A stretch of 64,000 bases of DNA from Streptomyces sp. NBC_01142 (GTDB taxonomy: Bacteria; Actinomycetota; Actinomycetes; Streptomycetales; Streptomycetaceae). Made by a program: the position numbers and the translations under genes. Each line of letters begins with the position of its first letter. Positions within the stretch are counted from its first letter, which is position 1. Positions 42,390 to 51,404 of this stretch are shown here, piece by piece. Under the pieces are notes generated by a model. The model worked only from the letters and a program-made list of their open reading frames with translations, was not told the origin of the DNA and ran no database searches. The DNA lies in the NCBI RefSeq assembly GCF_026341125.1, contig NZ_JAPEOR010000003.1:558001-622000 (forward strand), read 5' to 3'.

Positions 42390-44870
42390 ATGAGCGCGGT
42401 CAACGCAGCCGAGGATGCCGACTTCCGTGGCCCCCTCGACGTCTCGAGAGCGGCCACGGCCGTGCTGGATGCCGAGGGGACGGTCGTCGGCTGGAGTCCG
42501 GCTGCGCGGGCACTGCTGGGATATGCGCCGCAGGAAGTGCTCGGGAGCCCGATCGGCACCCTCGTGGTGGAGCACACGGCTCAGGACCACTCGGCTGCGG
42601 ACGTGGGTGCGCCACCTTCTCGCCGCCGGGTGCTGCGGATGCGTCACGGGGACGGCCGTGTCGTCCGCGTGGCCGCGACCGTGGTTTCGCTGTCCCACGC
42701 GGGTGCCGACGGGCCCGCCCGGCTTCTGTCGATGGCCGACGCGGAGGAGATGGCCCAGTGGGAGGCCCAGCAGTCGATGGTCCGGGGGCTGGCCACCGAC
42801 TCACCCGTCGGTCTGGCCATCTACGACGCGGACCTGCGGGTGGTGTGGACGAACGCCGCTCTGTCGAAGGAGATGGGCCCCTCGGAGTACGTCGGCGTGG
42901 GCCCGGACGACATGGTGACCCACGGTGAGGTCCTGTCCGCGGGGTATCCGGCGACATTGGAAGAGCTCATGCGGCAGGTGCTCACCACCGGTGAGCCCGT
43001 CACCGAGGTTCACTACCGTGGCCGCCCGCCCGTGGACCCGGAACACGAGCACGTCTGGTCGTGCTCCTACTACCGGCTGCAGGATGCCGCGCGCACCGTG
43101 CTGGGGGTGTGCGAGGAGACGGTGGACATCACCGAGCGCTACCTCGCGCAGCAGCGACTCGACCTTCTGGTGCGGGCGGGCGTACGCGTGGGCACGACCT
43201 TGGACATCACCCGCACGGCGCAGGAGCTGTCCGCGGTCACCGTCCTGCAGTTCGCCGACCGCGTCACGGTCGACCTGCTGGAAGCGGCACTGGAAGGCGA
43301 TCAGCCCACGCCCGGTACAGCGTCCGCCGAGCACGTGGTCCGGGTATGGGGAGGGCCGGGAAGGGGGGTGACGACCCCCGGAGACGCCCGCGCCGGGCGC
43401 GAGCGGATCGACTACGCCCCGGATTCGCCCCAGGCACGCAGCCTGGCCTCGGGCCGGTCCGTACAGGACCGCCCCGGTAACCGGGAAGGTCCGGGGGACA
43501 CGGGGGGCGGCGAGGGGCGACCGCCTCTGCGCGCGCGGCTGGCCGTGCCGCTGCGTGCCGAAGGCGCGACGCTGGGCGTGGTCACGTTCGCATGGCACCA
43601 CCACCCCGCCCCGTTCGACCCCGGAGAGCTGGCCGTGGCCGACGAGCTCGTGGCCCGGACCGCCGTATGCATCGACAATGCCCGCCGGTACACCCGCGAA
43701 CACTCCGCGGCCCTCATGCTTCAGCACAGCCTGCTGCCCCGGAATCTGCCGGAGCTGACCGCCCTCGACGTCGCGTACCGCTATCTGCCCGCGGACAGTG
43801 CGGCCGGGGTCGGCGGCGACTGGTTCGACGTCATCGCGCTGTCGGGCACGCGGGTGGGCCTGGTCGTGGGGGATGTGGTCGGTCACGGCCTGCGCGCCGC
43901 CGCCACCATGGGGCGTCTGCGTACGAGCGTACGAGTGCTCGCGCAGCTGGACCTCGCCCCCGACGAGCTCCTCTCCCGTCTGGACGACCAGGTCGCGCAG
44001 GCCGCCCAGGAGCGGGCGGAGGCCGACGTCGAGGGCGAGCAGATGCCCCACGACGAAGCGCTGGGAGTGACGTGTCTGTACGCCGTGTACGACCCGGTGT
44101 CCGGGCTGTGCAGAATGGCGCGGGCCGGCCACCCGCCTCCCGCCGTCGTCGACCCCGCCTCCGGCTCCGTCACCTTCCCCGACCTCCCCGCGGGTCCACC
44201 GCTCGGCCTGGGCGGCCTGCCCTTCGAGACCGCGGAACTCAGGCTGCCGGAAGGCAGCCTCCTCGCCCTGTTCACCGATGGTCTCGTCCAGGGACGCAAC
44301 CGGGACCTCGATGTCGCGCTCAACGGGCTCCGCGCGGTTCTCGCCGAGCACCGGCGTCCGCTGGAGGAGCTGTGCGACCGGGCGGTCGCTGTGCTGCTGC
44401 CCGGTCCCGTGGACGACGACGCCGCGCTGCTTCTCGTACGTACGCGAACGCTGGACCGCCACGAGGTGGCCGTCTGGGAGCTGGCGGCCGATCCGGAGAT
44501 GGTGGGCGTCGCCCGTGCCGCGGCCGCCGCTCAGGTCGGTGAATGGGGCCTGGACGACCTCGTCTTCACCACCGAACTGGTGGTGAGCGAGCTCGTCACC
44601 AATGCCATCCGGTACGCCTCCGGCCCCATCCATCTGCGGCTCATCCGGGACCAGGCCCTGATCTGCGAGGTCTCCGACAGTGGACACACCTCACCTCATC
44701 TGCGCTATGCCGGCAGTGACGACGAAGGCGGCCGCGGGCTGTTCCTCGTGGCGCAGATGACCCAGCACTGGGGGACGCGCTACACCTCCACCGGCAAGAC
44801 CATCTGGGCCGAGCAGACACTGCCGTCCAGAAGTGGTTCGCCGCTCCCGTTGACCGGAATGCCCGGGTAA
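42390..44870 (+). CDS. SpoIIE-type phosphatase with PAS, GAF and RsbW-like ATPase domains
   Basis: An 826-residue multi-domain regulator of the partner-switching type. Order: PAS 1 (AATAVLDAEGTVVGWSPAAR), PAS 2 (GLAIYDADLRVVWTNAALS, about 135-255), GAF (RLDLLVRAGVRVGTTLDITR, about 255-435), PP2C/SpoIIE (GVGGDWFDVIALSGTR, GDVVGHGLRAAATMGRLR, LLALFTDGLVQGRN, DDDAALLLVRT) and a C-terminal HATPase_c domain (LVVSELVTNAIRYASG, EVSDSGHTSPHLR, GGRGLFLVAQM). It could both dephosphorylate an anti-anti-sigma factor and act as anti-sigma kinase, with PAS/GAF sensing input. ATG at 42390 is preferred over the upstream frame start. It follows a frameshifted relative, and the pair may be an old duplication. 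Confidence 0.93.
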   Translation: MSAVNAAEDADFRGPLDVSRAATAVLDAEGTVVGWSPAARALLGYAPQEVLGSPIGTLVVEHTAQDHSAADVGAPPSRRRVLRMRHGDGRVVRVAATVVSLSHAGADGPARLLSMADAEEMAQWEAQQSMVRGLATDSPVGLAIYDADLRVVWTNAALSKEMGPSEYVGVGPDDMVTHGEVLSAGYPATLEELMRQVLTTGEPVTEVHYRGRPPVDPEHEHVWSCSYYRLQDAARTVLGVCEETVDITERYLAQQRLDLLVRAGVRVGTTLDITRTAQELSAVTVLQFADRVTVDLLEAALEGDQPTPGTASAEHVVRVWGGPGRGVTTPGDARAGRERIDYAPDSPQARSLASGRSVQDRPGNREGPGDTGGGEGRPPLRARLAVPLRAEGATLGVVTFAWHHHPAPFDPGELAVADELVARTAVCIDNARRYTREHSAALMLQHSLLPRNLPELTALDVAYRYLPADSAAGVGGDWFDVIALSGTRVGLVVGDVVGHGLRAAATMGRLRTSVRVLAQLDLAPDELLSRLDDQVAQAAQERAEADVEGEQMPHDEALGVTCLYAVYDPVSGLCRMARAGHPPPAVVDPASGSVTFPDLPAGPPLGLGGLPFETAELRLPEGSLLALFTDGLVQGRNRDLDVALNGLRAVLAEHRRPLEELCDRAVAVLLPGPVDDDAALLLVRTRTLDRHEVAVWELAADPEMVGVARAAAAAQVGEWGLDDLVFTTELVVSELVTNAIRYASGPIHLRLIRDQALICEVSDSGHTSPHLRYAGSDDEGGRGLFLVAQMTQHWGTRYTSTGKTIWAEQTLPSRSGSPLPLTGMPG

Positions 44871-44924
44871 GCGTTTCATAGGAGTTAAAGGGCAGATAAA
44901 GGCTTCGCACAGGAGGCGGCCCGC

Positions 44925-45398
44925 ATGACCACCCACCCGAGCATTGAGCAACACCCAGACCTGGCCGAGATGCGTTCCCGGTTCGAACGGGCGACCACCA
45001 CTCCCCGTGCCCAGGCGGTAGAGACACTGGCCCTTCTCACGGGTCTGTTCCTGGCGGCTTCGCCGTGGATCGTCGGGTTCAACGGCCTTACCACGCTGGC
45101 CGTGTGCAACCTGATCACCGGCGTTGCCTACGCCCTGTGCATGGGAGGGTTCGGCTCGGCGTACGAGCGGACCCACGCCATGGCCTGGGCTGCCATAGCC
45201 ATCGGAGCATGGACGATCATTGCTCCGTGGGTCGTGTCCGGCAATGTCAATACGACCCGCAGTGTGGTCAGCAACATCATCGTCGGCTGCGTGGCGCTGC
45301 TCCTCGGCCTGGCGATGGCCGGCTTGGCCGGCGGTCGCACCATGGGTACCGCCCGCTCCCGCAAGGGACCGGGTCCGGACATGGCTCCGATGCGCTGA
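44925..45398 (+). CDS. SPW-repeat membrane protein
   Basis: A 157-residue integral membrane protein with four hydrophobic segments arranged as two SPW repeats: LFLAASPWIVGFNGL and AIAIGAWTIIAPWVVSGN. The N-terminal 40 residues are charged and cytoplasmic. AGGAGG (44911-44916) marks the start. Upstream GTTT...GGGCAG (44873-44895) weakly resembles a stress-sigma promoter, which would fit the neighbouring partner-switching phosphatases. Its role is unknown. Confidence 0.88.
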   Translation: MTTHPSIEQHPDLAEMRSRFERATTTPRAQAVETLALLTGLFLAASPWIVGFNGLTTLAVCNLITGVAYALCMGGFGSAYERTHAMAWAAIAIGAWTIIAPWVVSGNVNTTRSVVSNIIVGCVALLLGLAMAGLAGGRTMGTARSRKGPGPDMAPMR

Positions 45399-45430
45399 CC
45401 CGCACACGGCACACGGCACACGGCACACAG

Positions 45431-45461
45431 GGCCCCGACCCCGGCAACGTCGGGGCCTTTT
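45431..45461 (+). terminator. Terminator after the SPW gene
   Basis: GGCCCCGAC (45431-45439) pairs with GTCGGGGCC (45449-45457) and is followed by TTTTG. Three tandem GGCACAC units precede it. Confidence 0.88.
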
Positions 45462-45477
45462 GCTCGGTCCGAAAGGG

Positions 45478-45640
45478 TCAGGTCGGGTCCTGAGGGGCAG
45501 CGCCTCCCGCCGGTGCCGTGCTCTCCCGCTTGATCAGCCGGGGGAGTGGCACCTGTACGGTCCGGGCCGCGCCGCCGTCGAGCGGGGCCGTCAGTTCCTC
45601 TGCCGCGATCCGGCCGAAGGCGGCCGCGCCCGGGCCCGGC
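45478..45640 (-). pseudogene. C-terminal fragment of a LacI-family repressor
   Basis: Read on the minus strand the sequence gives GAAAFGRIAAEELTAPLDGG followed by ARTVQVPLPRLIKREST and a stop at 45478. This is the usual LacI-family C-terminus (FGRIAAEEL...LPRLIKREST). Everything before it is missing. It abuts an oppositely oriented fragment of a mannosidase gene. Confidence 0.6.
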
Positions 45641-45798
45641 TGACCATCGGCCTCGAGGTCACCGATGTCATCGTGACCGACCTGCCGGAGCGGCCCCTGG
45701 CCGACGCGCCGAAGCCGGAACCGGTCAATGGCACGGTGCAGTTGACGCTGCGTCCCTTCGAGCTGGTCACCCTGCGTATGGCGCGCCCGGGAGTCTGA
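45640..45798 (+). pseudogene. C-terminal fragment of a GH38 alpha-mannosidase-like gene
   Basis: The + frame reads ARLTIGLEVTDVIVTDLPER, then GTVQLTLRPFELVTLRM, and stops at 45796-45798. DLxERPL followed by LTLRPFELVTLR is the typical end of Streptomyces GH38 alpha-mannosidases. About 50 residues remain of a protein normally near 1000. The regulator fragment on the other strand probably belonged to the same sugar locus. Confidence 0.5.
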
Positions 45799-45902
45799 CC
45801 GGACCGCCCTGCCGCCCCCGACGGGGCGGCAGAGCGGTCTGTCGGGGGCGGCAGGGACGGCGGAGAACGGGTCGGTTCACGCGGCTGGTGCACACGGTCG
45901 GT

Positions 45903-47570
45903 TCAGGCGGTCTGGATACGGGTGAAACGTCCGGCGACATGAAGGTCCGCCTCGATCCGGGCCGCCGCGGAGCGCAGCTCGGGCAGCACCTCGGTCAGGC
46001 ACTGTTCGCCGGTACGGCGGCTGCTGTGCATCGCCACATTCACCGCCGCGACCGCCTGCCCGTTCAGATCGCGGACCGGTACGGCGATCGAACGCAGGCC
46101 CTCCTCCAGCTCCTCGTCGACCAGGGCGTACCCCTCGTGCCGCACGCGCTCCAGCTCCGCGGCGAGCTCGGAGGGCCGGGTGAGGGTGCGCGGCGTCAGC
46201 GCCCGCAGTCCGGTGCGTGCCAGCCGCGCGGAGCGTTCCTCCGGCGGCAGATCCGCCAGCAGGACACGTCCCATGGAGGCCGCGTACGCCGGGAAGCGGG
46301 TGCCGATGGTGATGTTGACGCTCATGATGCGTCCGGTGGCCACCCGTGCCGTGTACTGGATGGATTCGCCGTCGAGCACGGCCAGGGACGCCGACTCGTG
46401 CACCCGCTGGGCGAGAGCCGCCAGATGCGGTGCGGCGATCTCGGAGAGGGTCGTACGGGACAGCGGCGGACAGCCGAGTGCGAGCACCTGCGGAGTGAGG
46501 CGGAACGTCCGCTCCCGTGCGGTGACATAGCCGAGGTGCTCGAGGGTGATGAGCGCGCGGCGGGCGGTGGCGCGGGCCAGCCCGGTGGCGTCCGCGACGG
46601 CGGTGAGCGGGAGCTCGGCCCGGCCCTCGCCGAAGGCGGTCAGTACGGTCAGACCGCGTGCCAGGGACTCCACGAACTCCGCACCGAGCTCCTGCTTGGA
46701 GGCGTTGGTCCAGTCGGCGAGTCCCGAGGCGTGCCCGGGCTCGGGCTGCGCCGGGCGTGCCTGCGCCAGCCGTCGTTCCATCGCGGCCACGGCCTTGCGC
46801 ACTCCGGGAAGCAGCGACCGGCGCAGCGACTCGGCGCTGTGCCGGCTGGTGTGGCTGACCACGCTCACCGCGCAGACGACCTGTCCGTCCGGGGTGCGCA
46901 CCGGCACGGCGAGGGCGATCAGGCCGGGTTCGATGAGCTGGTCGTCCACGGCCCAGCCCTGCTCGCGGGCCTCGGCCGTACGCTGCTCGAAGGTCTGTCC
47001 GCAGTCCTTGGCCTCCGGGGGCTGCACGGCGGGAGGGATGGCCCGGTCCTGGTCGGCGCCCGCCCGCCGCGCGCGCCACTGTGCCCACTCCTGCTCCGAC
47101 CAGTCTGCGGCGAACAGCGGTCCGGGGGCGGTGCGTTCGGCGGGCAGCAGGTCGCCGATGCGGAGGGTGAGCGACATGGCGCGTCGCCGGGTGCTCTGGT
47201 GGACGAAGCGGATGCCGTCGCGGTCGGGCACGGCGAGGGACACCGACTCGTCCAGTTCCTCCGCCAGCTCTTCGGCGAGCGGGCCGAGCGGCCCGGGCAG
47301 CTGGATGGCGGCCAGATAGGCGTTGCCCAGTTCCATCAGACGGGGGGCGAGCACGGCGGCGTTGCCGTCCAGACGGAGGTAGCCCATACGCTCCAGGGTG
47401 GCGGTGACCCGGTCGACGGTGGAGCGGGCGAGGCCGGTCGTACGGACGAGTTCGCCGATGCCCGTACGGCCGCCCGCGTCGCTGACCTCACGCAGCACGG
47501 CAATACCGCGCATCAGCGGGCCCACGGCTTCGGCGGGCGCCGTGAGATCGGTCGGCGTCGTGACGGCCAT
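45903..47570 (-). CDS. Tandem IclR-IclR transcriptional regulator
   Basis: A 555-residue protein with two complete IclR units. Unit 1 (about 15-265): HTH region RGIAVLREVSDAGGRTGIGE and LARSTVDRVTATLERMGYL, then an IclR effector domain ending SVVSHTSRHSAESLRR. Unit 2 (about 290-555): RGLTVLTAFGEGRAELPLTA, LARATARRALITLEHLGYV, and an effector domain with IAVPVRDLNGQAVAAVNVAMHS. The second unit resembles PcaR/PobR-type regulators of aromatic degradation. ATG at 47570 is supported by CCGGAGA. It is divergent from the pca-like remnants and thiolase, which it probably regulates. Confidence 0.92.
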   Translation of the reverse strand: MAVTTPTDLTAPAEAVGPLMRGIAVLREVSDAGGRTGIGELVRTTGLARSTVDRVTATLERMGYLRLDGNAAVLAPRLMELGNAYLAAIQLPGPLGPLAEELAEELDESVSLAVPDRDGIRFVHQSTRRRAMSLTLRIGDLLPAERTAPGPLFAADWSEQEWAQWRARRAGADQDRAIPPAVQPPEAKDCGQTFEQRTAEAREQGWAVDDQLIEPGLIALAVPVRTPDGQVVCAVSVVSHTSRHSAESLRRSLLPGVRKAVAAMERRLAQARPAQPEPGHASGLADWTNASKQELGAEFVESLARGLTVLTAFGEGRAELPLTAVADATGLARATARRALITLEHLGYVTARERTFRLTPQVLALGCPPLSRTTLSEIAAPHLAALAQRVHESASLAVLDGESIQYTARVATGRIMSVNITIGTRFPAYAASMGRVLLADLPPEERSARLARTGLRALTPRTLTRPSELAAELERVRHEGYALVDEELEEGLRSIAVPVRDLNGQAVAAVNVAMHSSRRTGEQCLTEVLPELRSAAARIEADLHVAGRFTRIQTA

Positions 47571-47766
47571 CGGGTCTCCGGAACGGTTCGTGTGACGGGG
47601 TGTGGCGGGCGCTGCCCGTTCGTGGGCTCTGGCGCGCGGTGGAGGCGTTGACATGCGTGGCGTACGCACGCACACTCATGGCGAGCAGAAGTGAACTGTA
47701 GTTCATCTGACGAACGGAGTGCATCCTCCGCGCTCCGTCGGCCGGCTCGGGACAAGGAAGCCCTGC

Positions 47767-48062
47767 ATGGACAACGTCACGCAGACCGCCGCCGAGGCGG
47801 TCGGCGACATCACGGACGGCGTATCGCTCGCCGTCGGCGGCTTCGGCCTCAGCGGTGTGCCGAGCACGAGCAATGCACTCTGCCGCTGACCGCCAGGGCG
47901 TGTGTGGACCCCGTCATCACCGACCTCGGAGTGCTCGACGCGACCGGCGAAGGACGCGTCCTCGTCGAGACAGCACCCGACGTCACCGCCGACGACATCC
48001 TGCACAGGACAGCCGCACCCGTCCGCGTCCCCATCCTCGTCCCCGCCGCAGCAAGGAGCTGA
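47767..48062 (+). pseudogene. Collapsed 3-oxoadipate CoA-transferase: start of subunit A joined to end of subunit B
   Basis: From the ATG at 47767 the frame begins like CoA-transferase subunit A (MDNVTQTAAEAVGDITDGVS, LAVGGFGLSGVP), then runs into a stop at 47887-47889. In the next frame, from about 47868, the sequence is the C-terminus of subunit B (EQCTLPLTARACVDPVITDL, GRVLVETAPDVTADDI), ending at 48062 one base before the thiolase ATG. About 380-400 residues of the two subunits are missing. A single internal deletion across the pcaI-pcaJ pair explains both pieces. Confidence 0.8.
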
Positions 48063-48063
48063 C

Positions 48064-49254
48064 ATGTCCGACCGCCTCCGTGACGTCTATGTCGTCGACG
48101 CCGTCCGCACGCCGATCGGCAAGTACGGCGGCGCCCTCTCCGCAGTGCGCCCCGACGACCTCGCCGCCGGTGTGCTGGGCGCCCTCGTCTCCCGTACGCC
48201 CGACCTCGACCCGGCCCGTATCGACGACGTCTTCCTCGGCAATGCCAACGGGGCGGGGGAGGACAACCGCGACGTCGCCCGCATGGCCGTGCTGCTGGCC
48301 GGGCTCCCGGTCACCGTGCCCGGCACCACCGTCAACCGGCTCTGCGGCTCCGGCATGGAGGCGGTGATCCAGGCCGCACGCGCCATCGCCGTCGGCGACG
48401 CCTCGATCGCCGTTGCCGGTGGTGTCGAGTCGATGAGCCGCGCGCCCTGGGTGGTGCAGAAGCCCGAACGCGGCTTCCCCGCAGGCCATCAGCAGATGTA
48501 CTCGACCACACTCGGCTGGCGGATGGTCAATCCCCGTATGCCCGAGGAGTGGACGGTCGGGCTCGGCGAAGGCGCCGAACTGGTCGCCGACCGCTACGGC
48601 ATCGACCGCGCGGCCCAGGACGCCTTCGCCCTCGCCAGCCACCACAAGGCCGCGCGGGCATGGCAGGAGGGCCTCTACGACGGTGAGGTCGTCCCCGTCG
48701 ACGGCGTGGACCTGGCCCGGGACGAGTGCATCCGGGACAGCACCTCGCCGGAGGCGCTGGCCAAGCTGAAGCCCGTGTTCCGTAAGGACGGCACCGTCAC
48801 GGCGGGCAACTCCTCCCCGCTCAACGACGGCGCCGCGGCGCTGCTGCTGACCGACGAGGACGGTCTGCGCGCCACCGGACGCGAGCCGCTCGCCCGGATC
48901 GGCGCCTCGGCCGTCACCGGCATCGAGCCGCAGTACTTCGGCGCCGGACCCGTGGAGGCCGTCCACCGGGCGCTGAAGAAGGCCGGCCGCGACCTCGGGA
49001 ACCTGCACACCGTCGAACTCAACGAGGCATTCGCCGCCCAGGCGCTTGCCTGCATCGGCCAGTGGCCCGGTCTGGACCCGGCCGTGGTCAACCCGCGCGG
49101 CGGCGCCATCTCCATCGGCCACCCGCTCGGCGCCTCGGGCGCCCGGATCACCGGCGCCGTGGCCCACCAGCTCGCCGCCGCGGGTTCCGGTACCGGAATC
49201 GCCGCGCTCTGCATCGGCGTCGGGCAGGGTCTGGCTCTCGTCCTGGAGAGGTGA
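48064..49254 (+). CDS. pcaF: Thiolase (3-oxoadipyl-CoA / acetyl-CoA acyltransferase)
   Basis: A 396-residue thiolase that splits beta-ketoadipyl-CoA to succinyl-CoA and acetyl-CoA, or acts as a general acetyl-CoA acetyltransferase. The nucleophile Cys is in VNRLCGSGMEAV (near residue 91), the catalytic His in GGAISIGHPLGASGAR (near residue 352), and the second Cys in ALCIGVGQG. ATG at 48064 follows AAGGAGCTGAC. Its place behind pcaIJ-like remnants and divergent from a PcaR-like regulator supports the ketoadipyl role, but with the CoA-transferase broken the pathway here cannot run unless another copy exists. Confidence 0.92.
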   Translation: MSDRLRDVYVVDAVRTPIGKYGGALSAVRPDDLAAGVLGALVSRTPDLDPARIDDVFLGNANGAGEDNRDVARMAVLLAGLPVTVPGTTVNRLCGSGMEAVIQAARAIAVGDASIAVAGGVESMSRAPWVVQKPERGFPAGHQQMYSTTLGWRMVNPRMPEEWTVGLGEGAELVADRYGIDRAAQDAFALASHHKAARAWQEGLYDGEVVPVDGVDLARDECIRDSTSPEALAKLKPVFRKDGTVTAGNSSPLNDGAAALLLTDEDGLRATGREPLARIGASAVTGIEPQYFGAGPVEAVHRALKKAGRDLGNLHTVELNEAFAAQALACIGQWPGLDPAVVNPRGGAISIGHPLGASGARITGAVAHQLAAAGSGTGIAALCIGVGQGLALVLER

Positions 49255-49373
49255 CACCGTGACCGCCCTCTCCCGCGCGATCGCCCACCCCTGACGCTGC
49301 AGCGTAAGCAGTGGGCGGGTGTCCGGGCGGGTGGGGGGGAAGGGAGCGGCGCGACGGCCGGGCGCCGGGAGTG

Positions 49374-50222
49374 TCAGCCCAGCTCGAGGCTGGTGACGCC
49401 GAACAGCCCCGCGTGGTTGATCTGCGGGGTCCGGCCGGTGTACATGCGCGCGGTCTCGAAGGACGGTGCCAGGCCGAGCTGTTCCACGAGGTGTACGGCC
49501 GCCGAGTTGCTGTCGGGCACATCGATCGCCACGGCCTTGTCCGGTGCGGCCGTGCCCAGCGCGCCCACCAGGGCGGCTGCCACCTCGGGCGAGGTGGCAT
49601 AGAGCGGTCCGATGCGGGAGGCGGCGCGGCAGGCGCGCAGGACGGCGAAGCCGCAGAGTTCACCGTCGCGGAGCGCGGCCACGGCGGTGCGTTGCGGTGC
49701 GGTGATCCAGGGCGCCAGGAAGCTGTCGCGCTCGGCCGGGAAGAAGTGACGGTCGTAGGCGGCGAGTTGATCGAAGGGCAGGGTGCGGGCGTCGACCAGG
49801 GTGACGCCCGTGGGCGGCACGGTGGTCGCGGACGGCGTGCCCTCGTAGCGGATGTTGTTCCAGGCTGACCGGAAGCCGGATTTGCGGTAGTTGGCCTGCT
49901 GGTCCACCACGCCGTCGAGCGCGACATTGCGGCCGGCCAGCCGTGCCATGCCGGCGCGCCAGAGCTGGATGCCGTAGCCCTGGCCGCGAAGCGGTGGGCT
50001 GGTGATGTAGAAACCCAGGAATCCGAAGCCGGTGCCGTAGCGCACGACCGAGATGCAGGCGACGGGCTCTCCGCCGAGCCGTCCGATCAGGAAGCCCTGC
50101 GGATCCGCGGCGAAGAACGCGTGGCCGTCGGTGAGGCCCGGGTTCCAGCCCTCGGCGGCGGCCCACTCTCCCATCAGCCCGATGTCGTCGGCGCTCGCCA
50201 CGGTGATCTCGAATGCTGGCAC
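49374..50222 (-). CDS. GNAT-family acetyltransferase with C-terminal second domain
   Basis: A 282-residue protein. The N-terminal GNAT domain (ITVASADDIGLMGEWAAAEG) has the acetyl-CoA loop PPLRGQGYGIQLWRAGMA. The C-terminal 130 residues form the YitH/HolE-like acetyltransferase domain often fused to this type (AVAALRDGELCGFAVLRACR, IGPLYATSPEVAAALVGAL). GTG at 50222 follows GGAGTGAGAA. The substrate is unknown. Confidence 0.9.
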   Translation of the reverse strand: MPAFEITVASADDIGLMGEWAAAEGWNPGLTDGHAFFAADPQGFLIGRLGGEPVACISVVRYGTGFGFLGFYITSPPLRGQGYGIQLWRAGMARLAGRNVALDGVVDQQANYRKSGFRSAWNNIRYEGTPSATTVPPTGVTLVDARTLPFDQLAAYDRHFFPAERDSFLAPWITAPQRTAVAALRDGELCGFAVLRACRAASRIGPLYATSPEVAAALVGALGTAAPDKAVAIDVPDSNSAAVHLVEQLGLAPSFETARMYTGRTPQINHAGLFGVTSLELG

Positions 50223-50559
50223 TTCTCACTCCAAGGGATTCGCCTTGCCCGGGGACCTCGGGTACTGATCTACCCCAGGTCCGGGCGTGGACAAGCATCA
50301 CTCGGGCCCGGGCGCGGTGATCACCGCGCCCGGCCATCGGATGTCGGTGCCGGATCAGCCGGTACGGGGACCAGCCGGTAAAGGATCAGTCAGGACCAGG
50401 CGGTTGCTCAACGGCGCACGGCCGATGTGTGCGTCCGTACGGGCCCGCAGGTCCGAAACCAAGGCGGTCGACCGGGCGGGAACGGGCCAGTCGGCCCCAC
50501 GCGCGGGCGCCGCATCGGCCCGCAGTCGCAAGGGGCGGGAAGTCGCGCTGATCGTCGAG

Positions 50560-50690
50560 CGCCGTCGGCGCCGCCGGCGACGGTACCCGGGCGAACTGCG
50601 GCCCCGGTTCGCCGGTCAAGCGGTAGAGCTCCGTGACGGCGGCCTCGGCGATTGCCCGGCCGGCAGGGCGCGTGGAGATGCCGCAGGCAC
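50560..50690 (-). pseudogene. Possible DUF6745-like protein fragment
   Basis: On the minus strand GISTRPAGRAIAEAAVTELY and RLTGEPGPQFARVPSPAAP resemble the N-terminal pattern of Streptomyces DUF6745 proteins (GLSTxPADR..AE.AV..LYR..G.P.P..VWV.SP). Sequence before and after is not protein-like in this frame. The 540-base gap from 50223 to 50762 otherwise shows nothing. Confidence 0.35.
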
Positions 50691-50762
50691 GACCGAGATC
50701 CGCGCAGCTGTTCTCGCACTGGTCAACTGCCGTGCTCAGGGACCGCTGTTCGGGTGAGGGAG

Positions 50763-51092
50763 TCAGCGCGGCTGCGGCGTCAGCTCCGTCATCCTGGACC
50801 AACCGGTCCCCGCTACCTCGACGTTGATGATTTCCGGCGTTTCGGCGATCAGCTCCGCCATGCGCGGCATGGCGTTCTTGAAGTGGTCGGAGTTCACATG
50901 CGCCTCACCGGCCTCGCCGGACGCGAACGCCTCGACGAGCACGAACTGGTCGGGATTGTCGACGCTGCGGGACCACTCGAAGAAGACATTGCCGGGTTCC
51001 TGCCGGGTGGCGCGGGTGAAGTCCTCCACGCACGAGAGCCAGCTGTCGCTCTCGGCGCTGCGGACGGTGAACTTGACGACGATGAAGATCAC
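50763..51092 (-). CDS. Antibiotic biosynthesis monooxygenase (ABM) / quinol monooxygenase-like protein
   Basis: A 109-residue ferredoxin-fold ABM-family protein: IFIVVKFTVRSAESDSWLSC, PGNVFFEWSRSVDNPDQFVL, VEAFASGEAGEAHVNSDHFK. Members oxidise small quinols or aromatic compounds without cofactor, or detoxify reactive species. GTG at 51092 follows AGGAG at six bases; a longer frame upstream is low-complexity and unlikely. Confidence 0.87.
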   Translation of the reverse strand: MIFIVVKFTVRSAESDSWLSCVEDFTRATRQEPGNVFFEWSRSVDNPDQFVLVEAFASGEAGEAHVNSDHFKNAMPRMAELIAETPEIINVEVAGTGWSRMTELTPQPR

Positions 51093-51404
51093 GGTGACTC
51101 CTGGTCGGAATGCGGGCGGAAGGGGTGCAGCGCGTTGGGCGCACGGACCGGCAGGCCGCCCGTGCGGTGGTCGCGGCCGTGCCGGTGACCGGCAGCGACC
51201 AGCGGCGGTGGGCCGCACTCGTCAGGGTTCCATACGCCACAGAAGCGACCTCGCGTGTGGGGGCCCGACAAGGCCCGGGAATCACCGTGTGCGCCGCCGC
51301 ACCGGGCTGCCGTGCCGGACGGATACCGGTTCAGCCCCTGCCGCAAGCTCCGTACCCTCATGCCTCGACGTGCTGCGGCCCATGGTCTGCCGCACCCTGG
51401 AGGC
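51093..51404. other. Spacer without recognised features
   Basis: 312 bases between a leftward and a rightward gene. It must hold both promoters, but no convincing hexamers, repeats or RNA genes were seen. Confidence 0.4.

Noticed and set aside
45546..47651. 701-residue plus-strand frame across the IclR gene
   Set aside because: Antisense to the tandem IclR regulator and lacking any family pattern.
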